The translations under genes and the position numbers were made by a program. DNA of 64,000 nt, taken from Natrinema amylolyticum (GTDB lineage: Archaea > Halobacteriota > Halobacteria > Halobacteriales > Natrialbaceae). The stretch spans positions 1 to 64,000 of the forward strand of contig NZ_JAIWPJ010000007.1 in NCBI RefSeq assembly GCF_020515625.1, written 5' to 3'. Of this stretch, positions 24,287 to 33,147 are shown one piece after another. Numbering within the stretch: position 1 is the stretch's first letter; the number at the start of each line of letters is the position of its first letter. Under the pieces are notes generated by a model that searched no databases, was not told where the DNA came from, and saw only the letters and a list, made by a program, of their open reading frames with translations.

Positions 24287-24386
24287 CCATAATGATCACT
24301 CTCTCGGTGTTTTCGGAGTGCTCAAACGTGCTCTCGTGGCTAGTTCAGGCTGCCCGCTTATTCGTGTCAGAATCAAACGCCCTCAT

Positions 24387-24596
24387 ATGACTGAGTTCAC
24401 CGATCGTCTGCTGATACTTCTGATCGCAGCTGTCGGGTTCGGAAGCTTACTTGTAGGCTGGTTCGGCGGATTCGTAATTCCATCGACCAGCGGCCAGTTA
24501 GAAACCGTCCTGATGGGCGTCTTGGTCGCACTCTTCGTCGCCATCCTGATCGGCATCTGGGTCGAATTCAACAGGGTCAGCACGAGATCAGAGTGA
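24387..24596 (+). CDS. small two-helix membrane protein
   Basis: 69 residues from ATG 24387. Two transmembrane helices (LLILLIAAVGFGSLLVGWFGGFVI and LETVLMGVLVALFVAILIGIWV) are joined by a short Ser/Thr loop. No family is recognised. It lies next to the truncated edge of the ArdC pseudogene. Confidence 0.65.
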   Translation: MTEFTDRLLILLIAAVGFGSLLVGWFGGFVIPSTSGQLETVLMGVLVALFVAILIGIWVEFNRVSTRSE

Positions 24597-24682
24597 TCAG
24601 TCCCGCCTCTACATAGAGCATTGCTGTCTGGTTATTTCCGCCTCATCTTAGAGTGACTAGGGTGTTCACTCCGCATACGCAC

Positions 24683-24750
24683 GTAACGCCACCTTCGAAA
24701 CTAAGTTTGGTGGAATCATCGTCCGAGAATTGGGGGAGCGTCGGACAGGA
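24683..24750 (+). repeat. dispersed repeat, copy C
   Basis: GTAACGCCACCTTCGAAACTAAG...GGTGGAATCATCGTCCGAGAATT...GTCGGACAGGA aligns with copies A, B and D; the stretch after GAATT differs. About 85 bp downstream is the associated TGCTGAATACAGAGG motif (near 24832). Confidence 0.6.
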
Positions 24751-24759
24751 GATCGTGAA

Positions 24760-25458
24760 CCAGCGGTAAGTACAGGTCGAGTAGTTAACAGAACAGCAAT
24801 TAGAATCTCCGATATCTGTCAAGAATAGTCTGCTGAATACAGAGGATCTATACAGCACGTCACTGTGTCTGTGTTCGAGATACCACTACCGTTGTCCGGA
24901 AACGGAATAGCATGCCGGCCGCGCTACAGGGATCCACCGTGATTCGTCTCATTCATTCATCCAGTTCCGGCGTGCGGTGCCGTCGTCCCGTTCGGCGCGA
25001 TCAGTTACCGGAGTCGCTGCGGGCACCGGGTCGCAATCTGTGACTAGAATCGCCTCGATGCTCCAGCCCCGGTATGACAGTCCTCCCCAGGACACGCTGC
25101 AGTCGATGTGGCCCTGGATCTGTCGGAGTCCATGCCGTTGGAACTGCGACCGGTGTCACCAGCTACGGTGTCCTCTGTCGCTGGAGATTACCGACATGGA
25201 ACTGGACTTTTCGAGGAGCTTTTTCGGCGTCTACGCTGACATCGGCACCGTCAACTACGGTGACTCGCTGGCTGGCTCCGGGCTGGTCGCCAACTCCTCC
25301 GGTTACGTCGTCAACTAGGAGACTACTGGCCCTGAGTATGGCCACATTGAGGACATTCTCGGCGTGATCGACTGACTTCTCTTACGGATTGGTATCAATC
25401 CACAAATGCGACGCTGAGTAGTGACGCCGTCTCAGTGTTATCCGCTTCGTCGCCGCGT
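24760..25458. other. decayed, non-annotatable region
   Basis: Around 25060-25370 the plus strand has traces of protein-like sequence in changing frames (DLSESMPLELRPVS, then VYADIGTVNYGDSLAGSGLVANSSGYVVN, then ETTGPEYGHIEDILGV), suggesting a dead gene. I cannot name the family. The rest holds repeat-related motifs. Confidence 0.4.
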
Positions 25459-26427
25459 TCACTCCTCCAGATACCACGTCGCCGACTGGCAGGCGGTGAC
25501 GCCGTCGCCGAGAGCAGTGGCAACCGTCCGCGGTGAGGACTGTCGGACGTCGCCGGCGGCGAACAGCCCGGGAACCGCCGTCTCCAGCGACTGATCGACG
25601 GCGACGGCGCCGCAGCTGGTCCGCGGAATCCACTCTGGGAGGAACGACGCCTCCGGCTCGACACCGTGCTGGACGTACAATCCGCCGACAGCCTCGTCGT
25701 ACTCGGTGCCTTCGATGCGGTCAAACAGCTTGAGCCGCTCGAGGACGTCTTCACCACTGACACCCCGGATCTCGGTGGCGGTCCGTACCTCGACGTCCGG
25801 GTGGTCTGCGCCCTTTTCGCGAAGCGTCTCGCCGGCGGACAGTCGCGGCCCCTCCTCGATGACCACGACGCGTTCGGCGTGCTCGGTCAAATAGAGTGCG
25901 TCGGTCAGCGCCCATTCGTCGCCGCCGGAGACGGCGATAATTTCATCGGCGTACAGCGGTCCGTCGCACATCGCACAGTTGAAGATACCGCGACCGCGGT
26001 ACGCTTCTGCGCCGGGGACGTCTAGCCGGATCGGCCGACTGCCGGTAGCGACGACGACGGTCCGGGTGCTGTAGGAACCTTCAGTCGTGTCGACCTCGAA
26101 GCCGACGGCGTCGCCGTCCTCGGCTCGCTCGGGAGCGCCGTCGCCACTGGCCGCCTCGTCGTCCACCTGACGGATATCGTCGACGGCCGCCAGTTGGATC
26201 TGTCCGCCGGCCTCACGGAGGTGGTCGACCAGTGTCGAGCGGAGTTCGGGACCCGTGGATTCGGGGTGGCCAGGGAGGTTCTCGATAGTGTGGCGGTTGA
26301 CGAGTTCACCGCCGACGGACTCCCGCTCGAAGATAACCGTCTCTAGCCCGCGGCGGCCGGCGGCGATGCCGGCGGCCAGCCCTGCGGGCCCCGAGCCGAT
26401 CACGAGGAGGTCATAATCGTACTCCAT
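25459..26427 (-). CDS. thioredoxin-reductase-like FAD/NAD(P) oxidoreductase
   Basis: 322 residues from ATG 26427. The N-terminal FAD-binding Rossmann motif is LLVIGSGPAGLAAGIAAGRRGLETVIFE; the middle has VVVATGSRP and the redox-active pair CAMCDG (CxxCD as in thioredoxin reductase) near residue 140; and the C-terminal FAD motif is TAVPGLFAAGDVR. The NAD(P)-binding half is shortened and lacks a clear GxGxxA, reading AVSGGDEWALTDA. It is the last gene of a three-gene operon with an unknown protein and a UGSC-family protein, which suggests reduction of that cysteine protein. Confidence 0.85.
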   Translation of the reverse strand: MEYDYDLLVIGSGPAGLAAGIAAGRRGLETVIFERESVGGELVNRHTIENLPGHPESTGPELRSTLVDHLREAGGQIQLAAVDDIRQVDDEAASGDGAPERAEDGDAVGFEVDTTEGSYSTRTVVVATGSRPIRLDVPGAEAYRGRGIFNCAMCDGPLYADEIIAVSGGDEWALTDALYLTEHAERVVVIEEGPRLSAGETLREKGADHPDVEVRTATEIRGVSGEDVLERLKLFDRIEGTEYDEAVGGLYVQHGVEPEASFLPEWIPRTSCGAVAVDQSLETAVPGLFAAGDVRQSSPRTVATALGDGVTACQSATWYLEE

Positions 26428-26432
26428 GTGGG

Positions 26433-27539
26433 CTACTCGCTGCTCGCCTGTCCCCACTCGCGATCGAGTTCGTCGCCGTACCGCTCGAGAAGCGCCTCCC
26501 AGTCGTCGGGCAGTTCGACGCGCTTCGTCGTCGGGCCACCGAGTGTCGGTCCCATTACGGCGTTGAACCGGCCGCTACCGCCGGTCACGAACAGGTTGAT
26601 CCGATCCGGATCCTGGAACTGCCGCCCCCAGAGCGGCTGCAGTCCGTCGTCGGCGTCGGCGCTCCCGAGGTCGACGGAGAACAGCTCGTCGGCCCTCCGT
26701 CTGGCGTTTTCGGCGATGTACGCCTTGATTTCAGCCTTCGTGTACCCCTCGAGTTCCTGGGCGTTGTACGGACAGAGCGCATAGAACACCTCGAGTTGCG
26801 CGCCCTCGTACCGCTCGTTTGCGGTCTCGGTCTTGAGACCGAGCATGTTCGGCGGCGTGTGTTGAATCAGGCTCTCGACCATTTCCTGATCGCTTCGGGC
26901 CCCCGCCTTGAACTGGTACTGGAGGAAGCTGTTGGGCGCGGCGAAGGTGATCGTGCTCTCGTCGCGGTCGTAGCCCCGCTCAGCGTGCATCGGCTCCCAG
27001 GGGCTTCGCTCCTCGTTCTCGCCTGCAAACAGGCTGAACTTGAACGGATTGCCCAACGTCGCCATCTCCTTTTCGCCGGGGTTGATCTGGGCGGTGTTCT
27101 TGTAGGCCAGCCCGAGCGCCCGACCGACGGTCCGGTTGGTTCGGAACCCGGGACCGAACGCGCCGGTGTCGGAGTTGACGTCCAGCGCCTCCCGGATCGG
27201 GCCGTTGACGATACAGAGGTAGGCCCACGAGCCGGTGCTAACCGACGCCTGAATGGCGTTGGACTGGGGGTCCGCCAGCGCCCGCGCGCCGGCGACCAGC
27301 AGAGGCATGTGGATCGGCAGACAGCCGGCCATCACGCCGTTGACCGCCAGCTTCTCGACCGTGAGAGCGCCCTCGCGGGTCCCGAGCCGGCCGATCACGT
27401 CGTCCCGTGGCAGGTCAGTTCCCTCGAGCATCTGCTCGACGCGCTCCTCGCTCGGCGGCACCACCGGCAGCCCGTCGGTCTTTCCCTCACGATAGAATGA
27501 GTTCGTTACGCCCTCGATGTCGGCTTCCTGACGGCTCAT
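26433..27539 (-). CDS. UGSC-operon partner protein of unknown function
   Basis: 368 residues. It starts GVTNSFYREGKTDGLPVVPPSEERVEQML and contains GTREGALTVEKLAVNGVMAGCLPIHMPLLVAGARALADP, ASVSTGSWAYLCIVNGPIREALDVN and FVTGGSGRFNAVMGPTLGG. I know this protein type as a frequent neighbour of UGSC-motif proteins, but no enzymatic function is established. Cysteines in MAGCLP and YLCIVNG could be redox or metal ligands. It sits 4 bp after the UGSC gene and 5 bp before the reductase gene, so the three are co-expressed. Confidence 0.75.
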   Translation of the reverse strand: MSRQEADIEGVTNSFYREGKTDGLPVVPPSEERVEQMLEGTDLPRDDVIGRLGTREGALTVEKLAVNGVMAGCLPIHMPLLVAGARALADPQSNAIQASVSTGSWAYLCIVNGPIREALDVNSDTGAFGPGFRTNRTVGRALGLAYKNTAQINPGEKEMATLGNPFKFSLFAGENEERSPWEPMHAERGYDRDESTITFAAPNSFLQYQFKAGARSDQEMVESLIQHTPPNMLGLKTETANERYEGAQLEVFYALCPYNAQELEGYTKAEIKAYIAENARRRADELFSVDLGSADADDGLQPLWGRQFQDPDRINLFVTGGSGRFNAVMGPTLGGPTTKRVELPDDWEALLERYGDELDREWGQASSE

Positions 27540-27543
27540 CGGG

Positions 27544-28143
27544 CTATCGATCCCCGCCGGTAACGACCGTCCGGTCGGACTCAGCGTCGTCAGCGGCCTG
27601 CTCTTCTGCCCTCGGCGGCCGCGTCAACTCCTCGAGCAGTTCATCGAGGACGTCGGCAGTGAGCTGCTCGCGGAAGCGGTCGCGGTCGAGCACCTCGGCG
27701 GCCGCCGACAAGGTGTAGTAGCGTATATCGCGGCCGAAATCGCGAGCGTTCGTGTCCCAATCGAGCGTAAAGCCCTCGTCAACGATGCCGACGCCGGGTG
27801 TCCCGCTACGTTCGACCGACTCGATACCGTAGACGAGGTACTTGGTACAGGAACCGCAGTCGCCGATGGCGCCGATGCAGGCGTCGAGTTCCTCGTCGGC
27901 CCACGCCTGGATGTTCGCCATCTCCTCCTCGTTCTTGATGCGATTGAGGTGGTCGACGGCGTAGCGGTCGATCGTCACGGTCGGGTACGCTTCCTCGAGG
28001 CGCTCCTCGACGACGTCTAACAACGGCTCCGCCGCCGGCTTCCCGTTGTCGAACAGCCCGATACGTACGCCCTCGATCTGCTCCAGCCGCGGGGCGATGG
28101 GTTTCCGCTCCGTCAATTCGGAATCAGCCACTGGATCGTACAT
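27544..28143 (-). CDS. UGSC-family (seleno)protein homologue, Cys form
   Basis: 199 residues from ATG 28143. The motif IGDCGSCTKY near residue 110 corresponds to the UGSC signature, in which selenocysteine (U) is replaced by Cys here. The surrounding VDHLNRIKNEEEMANIQAWADEELDACIGA and EGFTLDWDTNARDFG agree with this family. It is thought to be a thiol/selenol redox protein, function unproven. TTTTAA at about 28175 on the minus strand lies some 30 nt upstream of ATG 28143, supporting this start over ATG 28167. Confidence 0.8.
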   Translation of the reverse strand: MYDPVADSELTERKPIAPRLEQIEGVRIGLFDNGKPAAEPLLDVVEERLEEAYPTVTIDRYAVDHLNRIKNEEEMANIQAWADEELDACIGAIGDCGSCTKYLVYGIESVERSGTPGVGIVDEGFTLDWDTNARDFGRDIRYYTLSAAAEVLDRDRFREQLTADVLDELLEELTRPPRAEEQAADDAESDRTVVTGGDR

Positions 28144-28167
28144 GCCTGTCGTGCTATAAGTTAGCAT

Positions 28168-28528
28168 TCACCTTAAAATTGAAGGTCGTTGACGAGGTTC
28201 TCAGATGGACTAGTATCGGAGCAAGATCAGGCGATTATGTTGCCGCCACTCGCGTTGCACAACTTGGCCGCATCTAGGGAGTCAGTCGATGCAGGCACAC
28301 GCTGGAGGGGGGTGTTACTCGCTATCGGACCGACAACGCTGAGAACCCACCGTACTCATAGAGGGCACAGTCACTAGCCCAGTCTCACACTCTCTCAACA
28401 GCCACACCTATCCAGGAAACAAGGTGATGACGTGCTCGGATCGCTTACGATCACCCTGCTCCAGAAAGGCAGCGAATTCCTGCCCCTGCGCTGCATTCGC
28501 GCCCTCTATGCAGCAGAGAGGCTGTTAG
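28168..28528. other. intergenic region
   Basis: Contains the promoter of the UGSC operon at its left end. The rest shows no convincing frame. Confidence 0.4.
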
Positions 28529-29284
28529 TTGTCGTTGATCTGGGGAATACTCATTCCCGGTCACCCCACTCCTGCAAAGGATGGTTCACCAAGGAACGTC
28601 AAGAACGAATGGGCCGACCGACACCGACAGGCACTGACCACCCGCCATTCCCATGAAGATGTACTCAACGACAGAGAGTTCGAACTGCTGTTAGAGGCGT
28701 GTAGGGATCTGCCAGCACCGCGTGTCTTCGAGGCGCGGTTCATTTGTCTGCTCGGCGGTCGGCTTGGGCTCCGCGCTGGGGAGATAGCCCATTTCCATAC
28801 GTCCTGGCTGGACTGGAACCGCAAACTCATCCGCATCCCACAGCACGAGCCGTGTGACTGTGGCTACTGCCGGCGACAGGCCCGTCAGGAAGTCGCTCAC
28901 AATGACCAACTGACTAAAGCCGACGCTATCGCTTCACGCTGGCACCCAAAGACCGTCGCGTCAGCTCGGTCAATTCCCTTCGATCTCTCACTACGAATCG
29001 AACTCTGTATCGAGCGATTCGCAAACCGCTACAGTGGCTTCCCACGGTCGCGGTCAACGGTCAACCGACGGGTCGAAGAAGCCGCGAACCAAGCGAATCT
29101 CACTGGACGAATTTATCCACACTGTCTGCGAGCAACCGCAGCCAGCCATCATGCGTACAAGGGAGTAGCTCCGGTACCGCTATAAGTACTGATGGGATGG
29201 AGTGACCTTGCGACTGCCCAGAAGTACATCCGGATCTCCGGAACCGCGATCGCTGACGCACTCCGTCGAGTCCACCACAAATAA
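28529..29284 (+). pseudogene. tyrosine recombinase interrupted by one TAA
   Basis: The frame encodes a haloarchaeal site-specific integrase: EDVLNDREFELLLEACRDL, GGRLGLRAGEIAHFHTSWLDW (Arg I), a Cys cluster CDCGYCRRQA, and PHCLRATAASHHAYKG (HxxR box). At 29183-29185 a TAA replaces the Gln codon expected in VPLQxLMGW. The same frame then continues LMGWSDLATAQKYIRISGTAIADALRRVHHK with the catalytic Tyr, to a TAA at 29282. A single C-to-T change thus removes the nucleophile. The true N-terminus is uncertain because the open frame begins with TTG. Confidence 0.85.
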
Positions 29285-29460
29285 CCGAATAACCACCCTT
29301 CTGGCAGATTGCCCATTGCTGCATAGAGAGGATATATTCATCAGCGCGGTTGCTCACGAACGAGTCGTTAGGAAGGTCTGCGCCCCGATCATATTTATCG
29401 GTTAGCTCAAAGGTATAGTTAGACAGAAAGTATTTGCTAACTGCTGTAAGATCGGCAGAT

Positions 29461-30714
29461 ATGAATCGACGTGCCCTTCTTATCACAATTAGCACGATCA
29501 CTGCTGGCGTTGCTGGCTGCCTCGGAACGAGCTCAACCGGTAATAACGACGGTAACAGTGACGGCGAGTGGCAGCATAACCTCGTTGCGAATCACCTCAC
29601 CGTTTCTCACGGACAAGTCTATGGAAATGAGGCAGTAAGTGAGGATAGCGATAATGCGAATGTCAATGGTGGTATTTTTGCGCTTGACGGGGAGACTGGC
29701 GACCGTCAGTGGTCATATGGCTCTTCGGATGGCTCTCCCGCGCTCTCGTACACATTGACGGAGAACGGCATCTACGTCTCGCAAGATGACGACCAGCCGA
29801 AAACACCAGGCAGTATCACTGCGCTTGACTTTGATGGAACCATTCGATGGGAGAATATTAGCGGTTGGTTCGCAGACGCGGTTGCTGATACAGCATACAT
29901 CAACGTCCCAGGCTCATCTCATCAAGAAGGATCTTCAGATCCCCATCTTAGAGCGCTCAACGCAGATACTGGAGAACAACTGTGGACGAGTACGTATGGA
30001 GGAGCAGTGGAATTCGACTCAGAATCAAATTCTCCGCTTGAGACCGCCTACGTGAATCGAGATACGCTGGCTGCAGTCGACGCGAACGACGGAAGTGTGA
30101 AATGGAGTTATGGAAATGCGGAGGACTCGTTTATGAACCCGACTGTCGCTAACGGTGTAGTATATAGTGAAGTGAACTGGGATGAAGCGCTTGTTGCAGT
30201 CTCTGAAGGAGAAAAACTATGGACTGTAGACTCAATCCATCCACACCTTGTAGGCATCTCTTCTGATCACGTACTCGCCGCTAATCTAGGAGCGGAGTCT
30301 CAATTCCCTATTTATGCATTCGATCGCAAGACCGGGAAGAAACGATGGGTACAGAAAGACATCAAACCAGGAGAGTATGGAACATCAATTATATTCAATA
30401 AAAATAGACTTTATATTGGAGAGCGAGGGCAAATTTCTGCTATCTCGGCAGAAGATGGTTCCAAACTATGGAGCACTCCACTTGAGAGTGAGGCTCGGGT
30501 GAAAACGCTGGACGTAGTTCCTGAAAGCGGAAGCGATCAGATGGTATTTGTCCTTGTTGAACAGGCTCGTACTGAATACTCTCTTCACCAAATTAGCGCA
30601 AATGGAGAAGAGATTTGGATGCAGAGCTTTGATGAACAGATCCGAGATTTTGCAGTGGGCGAATCGATTATTGTTGCGACAGATTCTGGCATCTCTGTTC
30701 TCGATCCACCGTGA
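29461..30714 (+). CDS. lipoprotein with PQQ-like beta-propeller
   Basis: 417 residues from ATG 29461. The signal MNRRALLITISTITAGVAGCLG has a twin arginine and a lipobox (AGVAGC), so the protein is lipid-anchored outside the cell. A Gly/Asn/Ser linker is followed by repeated propeller blades with WxxxxxS-type and ALDxxTGxxxW motifs (FALDGETGDRQWSYGS, LRALNADTGEQLWTST, VDANDGSVKWSYG, FDRKTGKKRWVQ, SAEDGSKLWSTP). No enzymatic residues can be assigned; such propellers usually mediate binding. Its codon use is more AT-rich than its neighbours, suggesting separate transfer. Confidence 0.88.
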   Translation: MNRRALLITISTITAGVAGCLGTSSTGNNDGNSDGEWQHNLVANHLTVSHGQVYGNEAVSEDSDNANVNGGIFALDGETGDRQWSYGSSDGSPALSYTLTENGIYVSQDDDQPKTPGSITALDFDGTIRWENISGWFADAVADTAYINVPGSSHQEGSSDPHLRALNADTGEQLWTSTYGGAVEFDSESNSPLETAYVNRDTLAAVDANDGSVKWSYGNAEDSFMNPTVANGVVYSEVNWDEALVAVSEGEKLWTVDSIHPHLVGISSDHVLAANLGAESQFPIYAFDRKTGKKRWVQKDIKPGEYGTSIIFNKNRLYIGERGQISAISAEDGSKLWSTPLESEARVKTLDVVPESGSDQMVFVLVEQARTEYSLHQISANGEEIWMQSFDEQIRDFAVGESIIVATDSGISVLDPP

Positions 30715-30929
30715 ATGCTTCCCCACTATTGAACGCTCACCGTCCCCAGCTGAACAGTTGGTTTGCTGACTATGCGCTATGCATTCAGCATAGCTCTGTC
30801 AATACCACCGGTAATTGACAGGAGTGCCGCCGTTCAATTCGCATACTCACCTACTAACTTGTTTGTCTCAATATGGTCTGAAATTTAGATGGGACAAACG
30901 AGCGGAAGATTCTCTATCTGGATCGCCTA
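30715..30929. other. intergenic region with short repeat
   Basis: The stretch near 30832 (GCCGTTCAATTCGCATACTCACCTACTAAC) has a close copy near 60120 after the nickel-transporter gene. No gene is seen. Confidence 0.4.
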
Positions 30930-31142
30930 CTACGGACTCGGAAGGACCTCCACATCGGACTGCGTCACGCAGAGACGAAACTCACCAACCGAAAATCTGA
31001 CCTCGAGGTCAGCACCTGCTGAGTCGACGAGTTGCTCAAGCGCTTCGATATCGACCGCCCGTTGCAATTGATACTCGTCACGAGCGAGTCCCTGTTCTTC
31101 GAGCGCAGCGACGATCTCGAGGAGGAGATTCCGTTCACTCAT
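30930..31142 (-). CDS. HalOD1-like small protein
   Basis: 70 residues. EIVAALEEQGLARDEYQLQRAVDIEALEQLVDSAGADLEVRFSVGEFRLCVTQSDVEVL follows the HalOD1 output-domain pattern: a first helix, Y-L-x-x-x-VDxEALExL, then a beta strand with F-V-x-Y/F. HalOD1 proteins are haloarchaeal signalling output modules of unknown mechanism. It overlaps the ArdC-like stop by 8 bp and so is the second gene of that unit. Confidence 0.65.
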   Translation of the reverse strand: MSERNLLLEIVAALEEQGLARDEYQLQRAVDIEALEQLVDSAGADLEVRFSVGEFRLCVTQSDVEVLPSP

Positions 31143-32073
31143 CTATCATCACCTCGTCGACGATATCGATGATCTCTGCAGCTGTCGAACTGATCCGTTC
31201 GAGTCGATCGAAGATTGCCTCCGGTTCGTCGCCCTCCCATGCAGCCAGATAGAACGCTGACCCGCTCGTATCGAGCCCGAAGTACCGCCCAACAATGTAG
31301 CCGACCGCTTCAGCCTCGAGTTCGCGTTTCGAGCGTTCAGTCTCGTCGTCGACGTCACCATGCAAGCGTACGTGGGCGTATTCGTGGACGAGCGTCACAG
31401 CGAGAGCAGCGTCGTTCTCACGATTTCGGACCTCGATTAGTGGTCGTTCTGTAGGAGACAGATACTGACAGACACCCTCAGCATCGCCGTGAGGCCACTC
31501 TGGTTGAGAGACGACGTCTACATCCACGTCAAGTGCTGAGGCTGCCTCGAGGAGCGCTGGCAGTAGTTCGCTGGCATCTCCACTCGCTTCAGTCTCGAGT
31601 TCGGGGAGTGGTTCTCCTTCCGTCTGCGAAATATCGAAGATGGGCGCTGGCCGGAAGCCCACGAGCCCTTTTGACCACTCGTCGGGTGATGCCTCGTCGT
31701 AGTCGCAGTCGCTTTGATCGTGGTACGACGGCGAGTTCTCACACTCGGGGCACTGCTTTGCGATGATTGGCGCCCAGATCCAGATTGCACTCCCGCCTTC
31801 GTTCACATGACGGTCGAATTCGTCTTGCCACGTTCGATAGCCGGCGACGCGAGTTGCGTTCGGACACTGACGAGTGATTAGCAGCGTATTTCGGTAGGAG
31901 TAATCGTGGAAGTGACTCTGGACGTCGAGCCACTCCTGGAACTGCTCACTCGAGACTGCGTCGTCAACCTCGTCGACGAGGTCGTCGACCCACGCTTCCA
32001 TCGTACTGTGCATCTCGTCACGTCTGGTGTCCGAGTCATCGAAGGACACCGGCGAACAGTCGTTCGTAGTCAT
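31135..32073 (-). CDS. ArdC-like antirestriction protein with zinc metallopeptidase domain
   Basis: 312 residues from ATG 32073. The N-terminal ArdC-type domain (residues 25-105) has FQEWLDVQSHFHDYSYRNTLLITRQCPNATRVAGYRTWQDEFDRHVNEGGSAIWIWAPI. A Cys segment (CPECENS...CDYDEAS) and the C-terminal metallopeptidase domain follow, with LVHEYAHVRLHGD (HExxH) and KRELEAEAVGYIVGRYFGL (downstream Glu). ArdC proteins bind single-stranded DNA and protect incoming plasmids from restriction; here that role is inferred. The upstream extension to 32172 lies in hairpin element M4, 32 nt before the chosen start. Confidence 0.85.
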   Translation of the reverse strand: MTTNDCSPVSFDDSDTRRDEMHSTMEAWVDDLVDEVDDAVSSEQFQEWLDVQSHFHDYSYRNTLLITRQCPNATRVAGYRTWQDEFDRHVNEGGSAIWIWAPIIAKQCPECENSPSYHDQSDCDYDEASPDEWSKGLVGFRPAPIFDISQTEGEPLPELETEASGDASELLPALLEAASALDVDVDVVSQPEWPHGDAEGVCQYLSPTERPLIEVRNRENDAALAVTLVHEYAHVRLHGDVDDETERSKRELEAEAVGYIVGRYFGLDTSGSAFYLAAWEGDEPEAIFDRLERISSTAAEIIDIVDEVMIDE

Positions 32074-32104
32074 TGCTCTCGATGACGGGCGCTCAACGTT
32101 GGAA

Positions 32105-32135
32105 CGCCCCTCACCCCTCAGGGGGAGAAAAACAC
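32105..32135 (-). promoter_or_regulatory. conserved hairpin leader element M4
   Basis: The minus strand reads GTTTTTCTCCCCCTGAGGGG then TGAGGGGCG. It has the T-run, the CCCC/GGGG stem and the GAGGGGTGAGGGG segment. It precedes the ArdC-like start by 32 nt. Confidence 0.75.
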
Positions 32136-32189
32136 GCTCGAGTCGACGCTTACGTGGGATCTTCGTAATCACCTCTTCTGGTTTTCCCT

Positions 32190-33119
32190 CTAGACTATGG
32201 TGTCGAGCTCGAGTAACTCGTCTCGACGGTTTCGAAGCGTATTCGGTGATGTCCCTGCGATGTCGGCGATCTGACGCTGAGATAGACAGAACTCGGCGCG
32301 TTCAGCAGCAAGATAGAGACAGCCCGCTGCGACGCCACTTGGCCGGCAGCTGATCGTAATTCCAGTTTCCCTCGCTTTCTGTGCAAGCGCAAGTGCTCGT
32401 CGACGAACCTGATCTGGGACCTCGAGGTCCGTTGCGAGGCGTGGAATGCGATCTGCTGCCGAAGTCGGTTGTGCCGGTAACTCGAGTTCGACGTTCATCG
32501 CGTCGTAGGCAGTGGTGAGTCTCTCCTGGTCACAGCGGGCACTGGATGCAACTTCCGTCCGGGATCGTCCGAGTCCGTTACAGCGAGCGATTGCGTAGAC
32601 GCTGGCTGCGGCCACCGCCTCGAGCGAGCGCCCCCGACAGAGGTGTTCGGACTGTGCACGGCGGAAGAGTGCACATGCTTGGTCACGGATACTGTCTGCC
32701 AGACCGAGACTCGCGACGACCCGCCGTACTTCACTGAGTCCATAGGCGAGGTTCCGATCTGCTTTCGATTGCCATTGTGCGCGAGACTGTTCGCGACGCA
32801 GTCGGTTCAGTCGTCGTCGCTTCGTGCTCGAGAGGGTGTTTCCGTTTCCGTCTTGCTTGTAGCCAATCTCGGTGGAGAGGCCTCGATCGTGGCGTGTCGG
32901 TGTCAGTGGTGCGCCGGTCCGTTTCTGGGTTTCTCCGTCGTCGCTTCGGCCCCAGTCAGGTCCTCGATCCAAGTGATTGTTCTCGAGGATGCGTCCGCAG
33001 TCCTCGCAGATCGTTTCGCGGCCGGTCTGTCGAATGCTACCGCCGCAGTCCGGACAGTCAGTTGCAGTCGTCTGGACGTCTTCGTCGAACGCCGTCGTAT
33101 AGATGTCTCTCGGTGCCAT
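32190..33119 (-). CDS. tfb: transcription initiation factor IIB (TFB) paralogue
   Basis: 309 residues from ATG 33119. The N-terminal zinc ribbon CPDCGGSIRQTGRETICEDCG (residues ~22-42) recruits RNA polymerase. The B-reader/linker region GPDWGRSDDGETQKRTGAPLTPTRHDRGLSTEIG follows. Two cyclin-like repeats come next: the first around ASLGLADSIRDQACALFRRAQ...RSLEAVAAASVYAIARC, the second around LEVPDQVRRRALALAQKARETGITISCRPSGVAAGCLYLAAE. These bind the TBP-promoter complex and BRE. Haloarchaea have many TFBs with different promoter preferences. This accessory copy is led by hairpin element M5 and may direct expression of the element's own genes. Confidence 0.92.
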   Translation of the reverse strand: MAPRDIYTTAFDEDVQTTATDCPDCGGSIRQTGRETICEDCGRILENNHLDRGPDWGRSDDGETQKRTGAPLTPTRHDRGLSTEIGYKQDGNGNTLSSTKRRRLNRLRREQSRAQWQSKADRNLAYGLSEVRRVVASLGLADSIRDQACALFRRAQSEHLCRGRSLEAVAAASVYAIARCNGLGRSRTEVASSARCDQERLTTAYDAMNVELELPAQPTSAADRIPRLATDLEVPDQVRRRALALAQKARETGITISCRPSGVAAGCLYLAAERAEFCLSQRQIADIAGTSPNTLRNRRDELLELDTIV

Positions 33120-33147
33120 CGATAACTCCGAAGGGAACAACTGATCA

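Noticed and set aside
27820-27850. Possible selenocysteine codon in the UGSC motif
   Set aside because: The motif is encoded with Cys (DCGSC); there is no TGA at the U position and haloarchaea are not known to use selenocysteine.
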